DNA from: Methylacidiphilum caldifontis
GTDB taxonomy: Bacteria; Verrucomicrobiota; Verrucomicrobiia; Methylacidiphilales; Methylacidiphilaceae
Direction: 5' to 3'
NCBI RefSeq assembly: GCF_017310505.1
Contig: NZ_CP065957.1
Coordinates: forward strand, 186,001 to 250,000
Length of the DNA stretch: 64,000 nucleotides
The stretch's first letter is position 1; the number at the start of each line of letters is the position of its first letter. The position numbers and the translations under genes are program-made. Of this stretch, positions 43,836 to 52,230 are shown in pieces. The notes beneath the pieces are model-generated. The model made no database searches. It worked only from the letters and a program-made list of their open reading frames with translations, and was not told the origin of the DNA.

Positions 43836-44086
43836 AGGATTGAAATCAATATAGAAAACAACTCAGCGAGGAGCAATCAGAGAACAGCAAAAGAAGAATT
43901 TAAACTCATATCAAAAAGAAAGGGAAAGGATGGAAGCCGTGAAAAAATTTTCAATTTACAATCCATGGAGAAAAGCTTATTACTCGATAGGGTTCTTTTC
44001 CCTTTTCTTTAAACCTCGGGCAGTTTTTTTCTTATCCATTGAGAAATTATTGTTATAGAATCAAAGATTGTTTAGGGTTGAGAGTC

Positions 44087-45022
44087 ATGAAAGATTATTT
44101 TGCAATCGAGCAGATCTACAATCAACCCCTGGATGAATTATTGAAAGGAGCCCTTCAGGCAAAAGAATCATCGAGAAAAAACGGGGTACAATTTTGCCAG
44201 CTTCTCAATATCAAAAGTGGAGGTTGTAGCGAGGATTGTAAATATTGTGCCCAGAGTGCTCATTATCGAACACCAATCGCAAAAGGAGCATTGCTCGATG
44301 AAGAAGAGATCTTTGAAGAGGGACTGAAAGCTAAAAAAAATGGAGCTACTCGATTTTGTCTTGGAGCAGCTTGGAGAGGACTGTCAGGTAACGAAAAAAA
44401 AACAAATCAGATTTGCAAAATCATTGAGAAAATCCGTTCTTTAGGCATGGAATTATGTCTCTCCTCGGGATTTTTGACAGAGAAAGCCGCATTAATGTTA
44501 AAAGAATCCGGGCTTAATGTTTATAATCATAACTTAAACACAGGTCCCGGCTATTATCCCCGGATCGCAACAACCCACCGTTTTGAAGACCGCTTGAACA
44601 CAGTCAAAATAGTACAGAAAGTGGGTTTAAAACTCTGTTCTGGAGGTATAATAGGAATGGGTGAAAGTCTAAAAGATAGACTTGAAATGCTTTATTATCT
44701 GAATACCCTAGCCGAATCTCCCGAAAGCATACCCATTAACCTGTTCATGCCTATTAAGGGAACCCCTCTCTATGAAACAGCCGCCATAGATTACATTGAT
44801 TTGGTCAGAATCATTGCCACGGCTAGAATCCTTTTCCCTCAATCTCGAATAAGACTTGCTGCAGGCAGAAAATTACTCGATGAAAAAACCCTTACTTTAT
44901 GCTATCTTGCCGGAGTTGATTCCATATTTATTGGTGAAAAATTGCTTACTCAAAGTAACGTTCAGTTAGAAAAAGATTATGCCTTACTCAAAAAATTAAA
45001 TTTAAGAAAAGAAGAAAATTAG
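44087..45022 (+). CDS. bioB: Biotin synthase
   Basis: From the ATG at 44087 the product has 311 residues; a TTG at 44039 would add 16. The radical-SAM cluster motif is 'CSEDCKYCAQSAHY' (CxxxCxxC, about 42-55). 'RFCLGAAWRG', 'YNHNLNTGPGYYPRIATTHRFEDRL' and 'RLAAGRKLL' match conserved BioB segments, including Asn and Arg ligands for SAM, dethiobiotin and the [2Fe-2S] cluster. BioB inserts sulfur into dethiobiotin, the last step of biotin synthesis; bioD is at 33.7-34.3 kb. The sulfur-handling rhodanese and sufE genes that follow may be linked to cluster repair, but that is inference. Confidence 0.95.
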   Translation: MKDYFAIEQIYNQPLDELLKGALQAKESSRKNGVQFCQLLNIKSGGCSEDCKYCAQSAHYRTPIAKGALLDEEEIFEEGLKAKKNGATRFCLGAAWRGLSGNEKKTNQICKIIEKIRSLGMELCLSSGFLTEKAALMLKESGLNVYNHNLNTGPGYYPRIATTHRFEDRLNTVKIVQKVGLKLCSGGIIGMGESLKDRLEMLYYLNTLAESPESIPINLFMPIKGTPLYETAAIDYIDLVRIIATARILFPQSRIRLAAGRKLLDEKTLTLCYLAGVDSIFIGEKLLTQSNVQLEKDYALLKKLNLRKEEN

Positions 45023-45102
45023 AAATTTTATAACCAAACAAGAGGAATACTATTTTTCTTTCTTCCTTTCTATTTTTATTTTAATTAAAAAGAAAAAACG
45101 CT

Positions 45103-45954
45103 ATGAAAAATTACGCTCATCCCGAAGTATTAGTTGAAACGAGTTGGTTAGCCGAACATCTGAATGATCCAACAATAAGAATTATCGAAAGCAATGAAGA
45201 TCCCCTTCTCTATGATACGGGTCATATTCCTAATGCGGTGAATATTGACTGGAGAGCCGATCTGAATGATCCATTGATCAGGGATTACATTTCAACAGAA
45301 AAATTTGCTAAGCTTTGCAGTCAGAAAGGAATTAGCCCCGAAACCACCTGTATATTTTATGGAGATAAATCTAACTGGTGGGCGTGTTATTCACTTTGGG
45401 TATTTAGATTATTCGGTCATAGCGCTGTAAAAATTCTTAATGGGGGAAGAGATAAATGGATAAAGGAAGGAAGACCGATAACAAAAGAAAAAGTAATCTT
45501 TCCTGAGACCAGTTATCCTGTTCCCACGACTCGACATGATCATGAAATTAGAGCCTTTTATGATGAAGTCTTGCAATTTTGCAAAGAAAAAAGAGGTCCC
45601 CTTATTGATGTGCGTTCTCCTGGAGAATACACTGGAGAGTTGATCCATATGCCAGAATATCCTCAGGAAGGGGCCTTAAGAGGGGGACATATTCCTGGGG
45701 CTAAAAGCGTTCCCTGGAAAATGGCAGTTAAGGACGATGGCACTTTCAAATCGGCAGAAGAACTATCAAAAATCTACGAAGAAGGATGTGGTGTTTCGGA
45801 TGATAAGCAGACTATTGTTTACTGCCGAATTGGGGAACGTTCAAGCCATACTTGGTTTGTTTTAACTTATCTTCTTGGACATAAAAATGTAAAAAATTAT
45901 GATGGTTCTTGGACTGAATGGGGAAATAAAGTTGGAGCTCCCATTGAAAGATAA
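45103..45954 (+). CDS. sseA: Two-domain rhodanese-type sulfurtransferase
   Basis: This 283-residue tandem rhodanese has an inactive first domain ('[26 protein letters not shown]', '[22 protein letters not shown]') and an active second domain ('[13 protein letters not shown]', '[12 protein letters not shown]'). The catalytic loop is '[14 protein letters not shown]', with the nucleophilic Cys at about residue 244. The loop sequence is of the thiosulfate sulfurtransferase type; 3-mercaptopyruvate transferases usually have CG(S/T)GVTA. It moves sulfane sulfur in the cytoplasm. A sufE-type gene follows by 24 bp, pointing to a joint role in sulfur delivery. Confidence 0.88.
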   Translation: MKNYAHPEVLVETSWLAEHLNDPTIRIIESNEDPLLYDTGHIPNAVNIDWRADLNDPLIRDYISTEKFAKLCSQKGISPETTCIFYGDKSNWWACYSLWVFRLFGHSAVKILNGGRDKWIKEGRPITKEKVIFPETSYPVPTTRHDHEIRAFYDEVLQFCKEKRGPLIDVRSPGEYTGELIHMPEYPQEGALRGGHIPGAKSVPWKMAVKDDGTFKSAEELSKIYEEGCGVSDDKQTIVYCRIGERSSHTWFVLTYLLGHKNVKNYDGSWTEWGNKVGAPIER

Positions 45955-45978
45955 AATATCGACTTTATATTTGAGATT

Positions 45979-46440
45979 ATGGAAGATTTACCCAAATCCC
46001 TAAGAGATATAATTTCTACATTTGAAGTTCTTGGAGAAGAAGAAAGGCGAGAAATGCTTATCGCCTATAGTGAGGCCTATTCTCAATTTTCGCCTAAAGA
46101 AGATGAACGTTATGTTTTAACTGATGTACGCAAAGACGAAGAATGTACAGATACCGTTGGGGTTTATCTTCTTTCTGATGAAGAAGGAAAAGTCTATTTT
46201 CGGATGCATTTAGGTCCTCATGTTCAAACCTTGACCAAAGCTATGACGTCCATTCTATGCCAGGGATTAAATGGGTCTTTTCCCCAGCAGATCATAGAAA
46301 TGCCCAGTACTTTTATAAGTAAAATCGTTGGTGGAGAACTTTTCAGGATAAGGAGTCAGACTGTTTACTATGTTTTAGGAAGAATGAAAAACGCTTGTAA
46401 ACAACTGCTCAACAAAAACCTAGCTCAAAACGGCCATTAA
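45979..46440 (+). CDS. sufE: SufE-family sulfur acceptor protein
   Basis: The product has 153 residues. It starts 'LPKSLRDIISTFEVLGEEERREMLIAYSEAY', like other SufE proteins, and has 'EECTDTVGVYLLSDEEGKVYFRMHLGPHVQTLTKAMTSIL' with the sulfur-accepting Cys in 'DEECTD' (about 54). SufE takes persulfide from a cysteine desulfurase (SufS) and activates it for iron-sulfur cluster assembly. No suf operon is visible here, and the direct neighbour is the rhodanese, so an alternative sulfur source from thiosulfate is possible. Confidence 0.85.
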   Translation: MEDLPKSLRDIISTFEVLGEEERREMLIAYSEAYSQFSPKEDERYVLTDVRKDEECTDTVGVYLLSDEEGKVYFRMHLGPHVQTLTKAMTSILCQGLNGSFPQQIIEMPSTFISKIVGGELFRIRSQTVYYVLGRMKNACKQLLNKNLAQNGH

Positions 46441-46489
46441 TGACTTCAGTTTAGTTAAGCATTTTCTAAAGATAGAAATAGTTGGCTGT

Positions 46490-47053
46490 TTGAACATGAA
46501 TAAAAAGAGAATGACTCTACGAAGGGGAGGTGCAGAGTATCCCGCTTTCCAAATCGATAAACAGACTTACAATAACTGTTGGTTTGAGAGTCTTTCTTCT
46601 TTTCTTATGACCCATCTCCAGAAAAAGCTTCCTTTTTCCCAAGAAACCTTAAGTACTTATTTTTCAAGGAAAGCTCCTTCTCTCCTTTACGACAGTTTTC
46701 TTGAAGATTATGAAAAAAGCGAAGGAAAACCTAGAGATCCAATCCAACCTTTGGATCCGCTGTCTAGAGCTCGCATGGCAAGGGAAAATATTTTTGAGAA
46801 CCTATTTAAAAGACTTGAACAAAAAAGGCTTTCTCAGCCTGAGTTTTTGCAATCCATATGGAAAGAGGCCGTGGGGCATTCTTTAGCTATCTATAGCCAA
46901 CTTTTATCTATTGATGAAGAAAAGCAGACAGCTTTTTTCCGCTGTGTTTCCAGTGTAATCTCTTATGAAATTAGAAATGATTCTCAGATCGCAGCTAAGA
47001 TTTCCAGTTTGACGGGAAAGCCGATAAGGTATCTCAAACAAGTTTATTATTAA
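46490..47053 (+). CDS. Hypothetical helical protein
   Basis: The family of this 187-residue protein is not recognised. It is soluble and mostly helical, with no signal peptide. It is rich in Ser, Phe, Lys and Glu and ends with a basic 'GKPIRYLKQVYY'. A central segment ('LSRARMARENIFENLFKRLEQKRLSQPEFL') is strongly amphipathic. It follows sufE by 49 bp in the same direction, so co-transcription is possible. Base composition matches the neighbours. Confidence 0.5.
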   Translation: MNMNKKRMTLRRGGAEYPAFQIDKQTYNNCWFESLSSFLMTHLQKKLPFSQETLSTYFSRKAPSLLYDSFLEDYEKSEGKPRDPIQPLDPLSRARMARENIFENLFKRLEQKRLSQPEFLQSIWKEAVGHSLAIYSQLLSIDEEKQTAFFRCVSSVISYEIRNDSQIAAKISSLTGKPIRYLKQVYY

Positions 47054-47542
47054 TCTGATTGTTCTATTTTAGTCCTTTTTATTTCTTTTTTTTGAAAAAA
47101 ATTAAGTATTTTTTTTACTCAACTGCATCGATATTGTGACTTATAGAAATCTCCAAGAAAGCCTTATCTGCATTTTTATTTAAAAAAAGCTCAAACTGAG
47201 TGCTCTACTTTTTTGCCTTTAGGCTATTTTCACCGAGAGTAGAGTCTTATGGCTTCCTAAAAGTTGTTTGCCTCGGTCTATTTTCTTTTTTTTAAATTAC
47301 AAAGTCCGAGTGGATAAGGTTGAAAGAGACTTTTTATATGACTATAACCGGCAAAAGCGGATTTTTTCGCAACAGCTGGATTATTGTTTTATGGTTCTCT
47401 AGGGGATTACGACTATGGACGTTTTGATTACAACAAATAAATGACTTCATTTATATTAAAGCTAAGAAAGGAAAAGAAAAAAACTAAAAAGAGCTCTGAT
47501 CTAATCCTCTTGATATCGTTTTAACTTTTCTTCAATGTCGCA
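47054..47542. other. Gene-free 489-bp intergenic region with paired elements
   Basis: No convincing protein gene lies here on either strand, and the flanking genes converge. The first and last ~100 bp are plain AT-rich sequence. The middle contains CTCTACT (47203-47209) matched by AGTAGAG (47238-47244), with a small GCCT-TT-AGGC hairpin (47215-47224) between them. ACCGAG (47232-47237) could alternatively pair with CTCGGT (47272-47277). This may be a structured RNA or a terminator region. I see no match to tmRNA, RNase P RNA, SRP RNA or a known riboswitch. Confidence 0.4.
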
Positions 47543-48223
47543 TTAAGGCTTTTTTCCCCAATGAACAGTCACAATTCCCAAAGTCATGGGGAAAAAACCA
47601 CAAGGATTAAATCCCGCTTTTCTGAAAAGAGCTACAACTTCAAGGGCTGGAGGAAATTTGATAATTGACTCAGCAAGATAAATATAAGCTTCTTTGGGTG
47701 CACCGACCAGAGCAGCAAGCCAAGGAACGACTTTTAGAAGATAGAATAAATAAAAGGGTTTAATCACCGCCTTAGGCATAGAAAACTCAAGGACATAGAG
47801 ACTTCCTCCGGGACGCAAAACTCGGAATATCTCTTTTAACGACAAAAGCCTATGTTGGAAATTTCTAAGTCCAAAAGCTATAGTCGCCACATCAAAACTG
47901 GATTCAGCAAAAGGAAGCTGTGAAGCATCGGCTACGAGGAGATTATGAAGTCCCTTCAGTTTTGCTAAGACAAGCATTTCTTCTGAAATGTCAACCCCGT
48001 AATAGGTGTGAAGGGATGGACAGCGTTTTAAAATGGCCCGTAACATATCCCCGCTACCTGTTGCTAAGTCAAGGAGTGATAAGGGGTTAAGCGCAGCTAT
48101 TTTTTTAGCCAGCTTCCTTCTCCACATCAAGTCAATGCCAAAACTTAATAAATGATTTAAAAAATCATATTTATATGCAACCTTGTCGAACAATTTTTCT
48201 ATGGGATAGTCTTGTTGAGGCAT
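47543..48223 (-). CDS. ubiE: UbiE/MenG-type quinone methyltransferase
   Basis: This 226-residue SAM methyltransferase starts 'IEKLFDKVAYKYDFLNHLLSFGIDLMWRRKLAKKI', the UbiE/MenG signature. It has the SAM loop 'LLDLATGSGDM' (about 51-61), 'YYGVDISEEMLVLAK', 'ATIAFGLRNFQHRLLSLKEIFRVLRPGGSLYVLEFS' (family signature) and a C-terminal 'PMTLGIVTVHWGKKP'. It C-methylates the ring of demethylmenaquinone or the 2-polyprenyl benzoquinol intermediate; the sequence does not say which quinone is used. It is convergent with the gene-free region and divergent from the PHP-domain gene. Confidence 0.92.
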   Translation of the reverse strand: MPQQDYPIEKLFDKVAYKYDFLNHLLSFGIDLMWRRKLAKKIAALNPLSLLDLATGSGDMLRAILKRCPSLHTYYGVDISEEMLVLAKLKGLHNLLVADASQLPFAESSFDVATIAFGLRNFQHRLLSLKEIFRVLRPGGSLYVLEFSMPKAVIKPFYLFYLLKVVPWLAALVGAPKEAYIYLAESIIKFPPALEVVALFRKAGFNPCGFFPMTLGIVTVHWGKKP

Positions 48224-48320
48224 CTTTTTTTTCTTTTACAGTTTTCAATTGGCTAGAAATGATAAGATAGAAAAGAAAAAAGTAAACAGAACAAAATCAA
48301 TATGCTATGCTAAAGTATGT

Positions 48321-49034
48321 ATGCAATATCGAATTGATTTCCATTGTCATTCTCGATTTTCCGCGGATGGAGTATCAGAACCAGAGGAATTGGTTCGCGT
48401 TGCAAAACGCAAAGGATTAAATGGCTTTGCCTTAACTGATCACAACACCTCAGCAGGAATCGATTATTTTGAGCAAATTGGACTCATTAGGAAAGATGGT
48501 TTAGCAGTTGATAATTTTCTTATTCTCCCAGGACAAGAAATTACAACTAAAGAAGGCCATCTTCTTGCTCTCGGTATAAAACTGCCTGATTTGAAGGGCA
48601 TTCCTGCTTTGGATGCTGTCTCGCTTATTCATTCAATGGGAGGACTGGCAATCGCCCCTCATCCCTTTGATTATTTTAGGGCTGGGATTCGTAAGCGTGT
48701 CTTGGATAAATTACCCTTAGATGGTATCGAAGTCTTTAATGCTGCAGTGACCTTTAAGAGATGCAATCAAAAAGCACAAGCTTATGCAAAGGAAAGAAAA
48801 CTACCCATGATTTCTGCAAGTGATGCTCATGATGCGGAAGTTATTGGAACAGCCTTTACGATCGTCAATGCAGAAGAATTTTCTGTCCAGGGTATTCTTC
48901 GAGCGCTTTCTTTGGGCACAATTTTAGAAAAAAGATATATTAGTCCAAAGGAAGCTTTAAAAAAGACATGGAATAATGTTTTTCGTTTCCGGGGAAGACA
49001 GGGTACAGAAAAATCTTTGAGTAAAAACAACTAA
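48321..49034 (+). CDS. PHP-domain metal-dependent phosphoesterase
   Basis: From the ATG at 48321 the product has 237 residues; an in-frame TTG at 48249 is a weaker start. All PHP metal-binding motifs are present: 'DFHCHSRFSADG', 'ALTDHNTSAGI', 'PGQEITTKEGHLLALGI', 'APHPFDYFR' and 'SASDAHDAEVIG'. Small stand-alone PHP proteins of this kind are phosphoesterases, for example of 3',5'-nucleotide bisphosphate or 5'-3' RNA/DNA type (YciV/RNase AM group); the exact substrate is not readable. purH follows by 55 bp in the same direction. Confidence 0.82.
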   Translation: MQYRIDFHCHSRFSADGVSEPEELVRVAKRKGLNGFALTDHNTSAGIDYFEQIGLIRKDGLAVDNFLILPGQEITTKEGHLLALGIKLPDLKGIPALDAVSLIHSMGGLAIAPHPFDYFRAGIRKRVLDKLPLDGIEVFNAAVTFKRCNQKAQAYAKERKLPMISASDAHDAEVIGTAFTIVNAEEFSVQGILRALSLGTILEKRYISPKEALKKTWNNVFRFRGRQGTEKSLSKNN

Positions 49035-49089
49035 AAAAAAATTAAGCAGTTGCTATTATTCGTCTTTTACAAATAAAGGAAAAAAGATC

Positions 49090-50622
49090 ATGAGTGCGGC
49101 ATTCCTCTCCGTATATGATAAGACAGGAATCATTGATATAGCTAGAGTTTTAAGTCAAAAAGGCATTGATATCATTTCAACGGGAGGAACGGCTCGGTTG
49201 CTCAGAAATGCTCATATTCCTGTCGAAGAAGTTTCAGATATAACGGGGTTTCCCGAACTTTTAGGGGGCAGAGTAAAAACTCTTCATGCAAAAATTCATG
49301 CGGGTATTCTTTACAAAAGAGAGCAGGCTGAACACCTCAAAGAAATTACCGAGATGGGTGTTCCACAAATTCAATTTGTTATCGTTAATTTTTACCCTTT
49401 TGTTGAAGCTGCCAGAAAGAATCTTTCTATCGAAGAAATGCTCGATTATATCGATATTGGAGGGTGTACATTGGCAAGGAGTGCGGCTAAAAATTTTCCT
49501 CATGTAACCGTGGTTGTTGATCCTGCAGATTATAAAGATGTGATACAGCAAGTAATGACTATGGGTTCAACCTCTACTTTTCTGCGCAAAAAGCTCGCTT
49601 TTAAAGCCTTTAATTTAACGAGCTATTACGATAGCCAAATTGCACAGTTCTTTCAGGAAAAGTTCCACATTCGACCCTTTCCTCCTGAATCGAGCATTCC
49701 TCTTTACGGTTACTCTTCTTTACGTTATGGAGAAAACCCCCATCAACATGCTGCTCTTTATGGGGATTTCTGGAACTACTTTCAACAACTTCAAGGAAAA
49801 GATCTTTCCTACAACAATATTTTAGACATCGATGCAGCAGTAAAACTGCTGTCTGAATTCGGATCTGATTCGGCCGTAGTTGCCATATTTAAACACGGTT
49901 CTCCTTGCGGTGTAGGTGTAGGCCAGACGCTTAAGGAAGCCTATACAAAAGCCTATGAAACCGATAAAGAATCCCCTTTTGGAGCCGTAATCGCTGTAAA
50001 TAAGCCGCTGGATTTTCCTTTGGCCGAGATCCTATCAGAAATCTTTGTAGAAGTCATTGTATGCCCCGAGTTTGAATCTGAGAGTTTAAAACTTTTGCAA
50101 AAGAAAAAAAACTTAAGACTTATTCAAGTTTCTTTGGAAAAACTCCCTCCCCCTCGATATATCATCCGGTCCTTATGTGCTAACTCTTATTTACTCCAGG
50201 ATCCAGATAACATTCTCTTGGATCAAGAAAAGATAGAAGTCGTAAGCCTGCGGAAACCCACTGCTGAAGAGATGGAAAAGTGCCTTTTTGGATGGAAAGT
50301 GGTAAAACATGTAAGATCTAATGCAATCGTTTTTTCTAGCATGGATAGAACATTGGGAATAGGAGCAGGACAGCCTTCAAGAGTTGATTCTGTCAGGATT
50401 GCCATCGAAAAAGCAAGACGCGAAGGCCTTTCTTTAAAAGGCAGTGCGATTGCATCAGATGCTTTCTTCCCCTTTCCTGATGGCCTAGAATTGGCTGCAA
50501 TGGCTGGTGCAACTGTTGCAATTCAACCGGGGGGAAGCCTCAGGGATAAGGAAGTCATAGAAGCGGCCAACAAACATAATATGGCTATGATCTTTACACA
50601 TACCCGGCATTTTTTACATTAG
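49090..50622 (+). CDS. purH: Bifunctional AICAR transformylase / IMP cyclohydrolase
   Basis: The 510-residue protein is full length. The N-terminal MGS-like cyclohydrolase domain shows 'STGGTARLLRNAHIPVEEVSDITGFPELLGGRVKTLH' (about 32-68). The C-terminal transformylase has 'SLRYGENPHQHAALYG' (about 210-225), 'IFKHGSPCGVGVG' with the catalytic Lys-His pair (about 265-277) and 'VKHVRSNAIVFSS' (about 408-420). It performs the last two steps of de novo purine synthesis, AICAR to FAICAR to IMP, in the cytoplasm. It has AAAGGA just before the ATG. Confidence 0.97.
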   Translation: MSAAFLSVYDKTGIIDIARVLSQKGIDIISTGGTARLLRNAHIPVEEVSDITGFPELLGGRVKTLHAKIHAGILYKREQAEHLKEITEMGVPQIQFVIVNFYPFVEAARKNLSIEEMLDYIDIGGCTLARSAAKNFPHVTVVVDPADYKDVIQQVMTMGSTSTFLRKKLAFKAFNLTSYYDSQIAQFFQEKFHIRPFPPESSIPLYGYSSLRYGENPHQHAALYGDFWNYFQQLQGKDLSYNNILDIDAAVKLLSEFGSDSAVVAIFKHGSPCGVGVGQTLKEAYTKAYETDKESPFGAVIAVNKPLDFPLAEILSEIFVEVIVCPEFESESLKLLQKKKNLRLIQVSLEKLPPPRYIIRSLCANSYLLQDPDNILLDQEKIEVVSLRKPTAEEMEKCLFGWKVVKHVRSNAIVFSSMDRTLGIGAGQPSRVDSVRIAIEKARREGLSLKGSAIASDAFFPFPDGLELAAMAGATVAIQPGGSLRDKEVIEAANKHNMAMIFTHTRHFLH

Positions 50623-50653
50623 GATAAAACAGATCAATAAGACCGCTTTAAAA

Positions 50654-51106
50654 TTACCTTCTTTGTTTTAGAATTCGACTGATTTCTCGTTGAGTTTCCT
50701 GCTCTTTGATTTTTTCTCTCTTATCCGCTTTGCTTTTTCCAGAGGCTATGCCCAGAAGAACTTTAATTTTACCTCGACGAAAATAAAGTTTTAAAGGCAC
50801 AATTGTTTTCCCTTGCCTAGAAATTGTTCCTGCTAGTTCGCCAATCTCTTTTTTATGGAGCAGAAGTTTTCTTGGAGCCTTCGGGTCACGCAGAGCATAG
50901 GAGGCAGCTTTTTCATAAGGCGAAATATTCATTTGATAGAGAAAGGCTTCTCCGTTTTCAATTTTTGCAAAGGCTCCTTCCAAACTTCCTTTTCCCGCTT
51001 TTAGGGATTTTACTTCAGAACCTAAGAGAACAATCCCCGCTTCCAATGTCTTTAAAATATGATAATCTCTTCTTGCTCTCCTATTGACGACAAGATCTCG
51101 TTCCAT
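50654..51106 (-). CDS. smpB: SsrA-binding protein SmpB
   Basis: This 150-residue protein shows the SmpB core 'NRRARRDYHILKTLEAGIVLLGSEVKSLKAGKGSLEGAFAKIENGEAFL' (about 8-56), 'YALRDPKAPRKLLLHKKEI' and 'LKLYFRRGKIKVLLGIASGKSKADKREKIKEQE' with its basic tail. It binds tmRNA and brings it to stalled ribosomes for trans-translation. The ssrA gene, often adjacent, is not in the window. It follows rpoZ by 9 bp in the same direction. Confidence 0.96.
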   Translation of the reverse strand: MERDLVVNRRARRDYHILKTLEAGIVLLGSEVKSLKAGKGSLEGAFAKIENGEAFLYQMNISPYEKAASYALRDPKAPRKLLLHKKEIGELAGTISRQGKTIVPLKLYFRRGKIKVLLGIASGKSKADKREKIKEQETQREISRILKQRR

Positions 51107-51115
51107 TGATATTGC

Positions 51116-51397
51116 TTAAGGTAAATGACTTTGAACAGCCTGCCTGGATGATTCGGTTGATGATTCATTGTTTTCTTCTTGAGGGATAGGCTCCCAAGTA
51201 AGCCTTCCTTCAGCAATTTCTTTAAGAGCGATCTGCATAAAATTCCATTGAGGGGGAACCTCGATGAGCGGTTTTGCTCCCTTAGCAAGGAGCCTAACGC
51301 GACGCGATACCATGTTTACAAGCACTTCTGGAATTTCAACTTTAGCCAAAGCAGCGGAAAGCAACTGAGCAATGTTTTCTTGAGTCGTATTCATCAT
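51116..51397 (-). CDS. rpoZ: RNA polymerase omega subunit
   Basis: The 93-residue protein has the omega-subunit pattern 'VLVNMVSRRVRLLAKGAKPLIEV' (about 21-43) and 'MQIALKEIAEGRLTWEP' (about 54-70), corresponding to the two conserved helices that clamp the beta' C-terminus. Omega aids polymerase assembly and, in many bacteria, ppGpp response. It lies between the zinc-ribbon coiled-coil gene and smpB, all on the minus strand with gaps of about 10-15 bp, so a single transcript is likely. Confidence 0.85.
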   Translation of the reverse strand: MMNTTQENIAQLLSAALAKVEIPEVLVNMVSRRVRLLAKGAKPLIEVPPQWNFMQIALKEIAEGRLTWEPIPQEENNESSTESSRQAVQSHLP

Positions 51398-51412
51398 AGA
51401 ATGTTATAAAAT

Positions 51413-52117
51413 TTATTCAGCAAAAAACAATATTCTACCACAATATTCACAGAAGACAAGTTCTTCTGAAGACTTGACTTTGAGACATCTCTGTTTTGTC
51501 ATTTTCATGTGACAGCCCCCACAGCTTTCCTCGATTACAGCCACTATGGCTGAACCGGGTTTTGAAGCTGCTATGCTTTGATAAGTCTTGAGCAGTTGCG
51601 GATCAAAGCGAGAAGCATAGTTTTTTCTCTCTTCTATGAGTTGTTCAAGGTTTTTCTCAAAGCTTTTCTTTTGCGTTAAAAGGTTTTCAATTCTTTTATT
51701 TATTTCTCTAGAATAACTATGGAACTTTGACTCCAGCTCACGGAAAGTCGTGGAAACTTTTTCTTTTTTATCTAACAGTTCAAGGATTTTATCTTCTAAA
51801 GTTGATATTTTCAGATTGGCATTTTCAATCTGATGAGATAAGGCTTGATACTCTTCATTTTTTCTGGTTGTAAGCTGTTGATATTTATACTGGTTAACTT
51901 TTGATTTAAGTCCAGCTATCTCTTCTTCTAGCTCTTTGATCGATAAATCAATCTGGAAAAGTTCTTTTTTGTTTCGTGCAATAGTCTCCTGCTCTTCTTT
52001 AAGCTGTCTCTGCATTTTATCAATTTCGATTGGAATTCTGGTCAAGTTATGACGAGTTTCAAAAATCTTTTGATCCATCTGCTGTAATTGCAAAAGGGAA
52101 TGTAAAGATGGATGCAT
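51413..52117 (-). CDS. Coiled-coil protein with C4 zinc ribbon
   Basis: From the ATG at 52117 the product has 234 residues. The frame extends further upstream to 52363, but that part lies inside the transaldolase gene and has no family features. Residues about 10-175 form a long antiparallel-type coiled coil. The C-terminus is a four-cysteine zinc ribbon, 'CGGCHMKM...FCEYCGRIL' (about 196-230). This matches the widespread bacterial family with a CT398-like coiled coil plus zinc ribbon, reported to bind nucleic acid or flagellar/sigma-54 partners in some species. It begins the rpoZ-smpB transcript. Confidence 0.8.
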   Translation of the reverse strand: MHPSLHSLLQLQQMDQKIFETRHNLTRIPIEIDKMQRQLKEEQETIARNKKELFQIDLSIKELEEEIAGLKSKVNQYKYQQLTTRKNEEYQALSHQIENANLKISTLEDKILELLDKKEKVSTTFRELESKFHSYSREINKRIENLLTQKKSFEKNLEQLIEERKNYASRFDPQLLKTYQSIAASKPGSAIVAVIEESCGGCHMKMTKQRCLKVKSSEELVFCEYCGRILFFAE

Positions 52118-52230
52118 AAAGATACAATATATCAATAATAATATTTTAAATCCAAACAATCTGGAGAAAATATTGTAGTTTTCGTTCCTTGAAATAACAA
52201 TTACCAAGAATTGAAACTCAGAAATAACTC

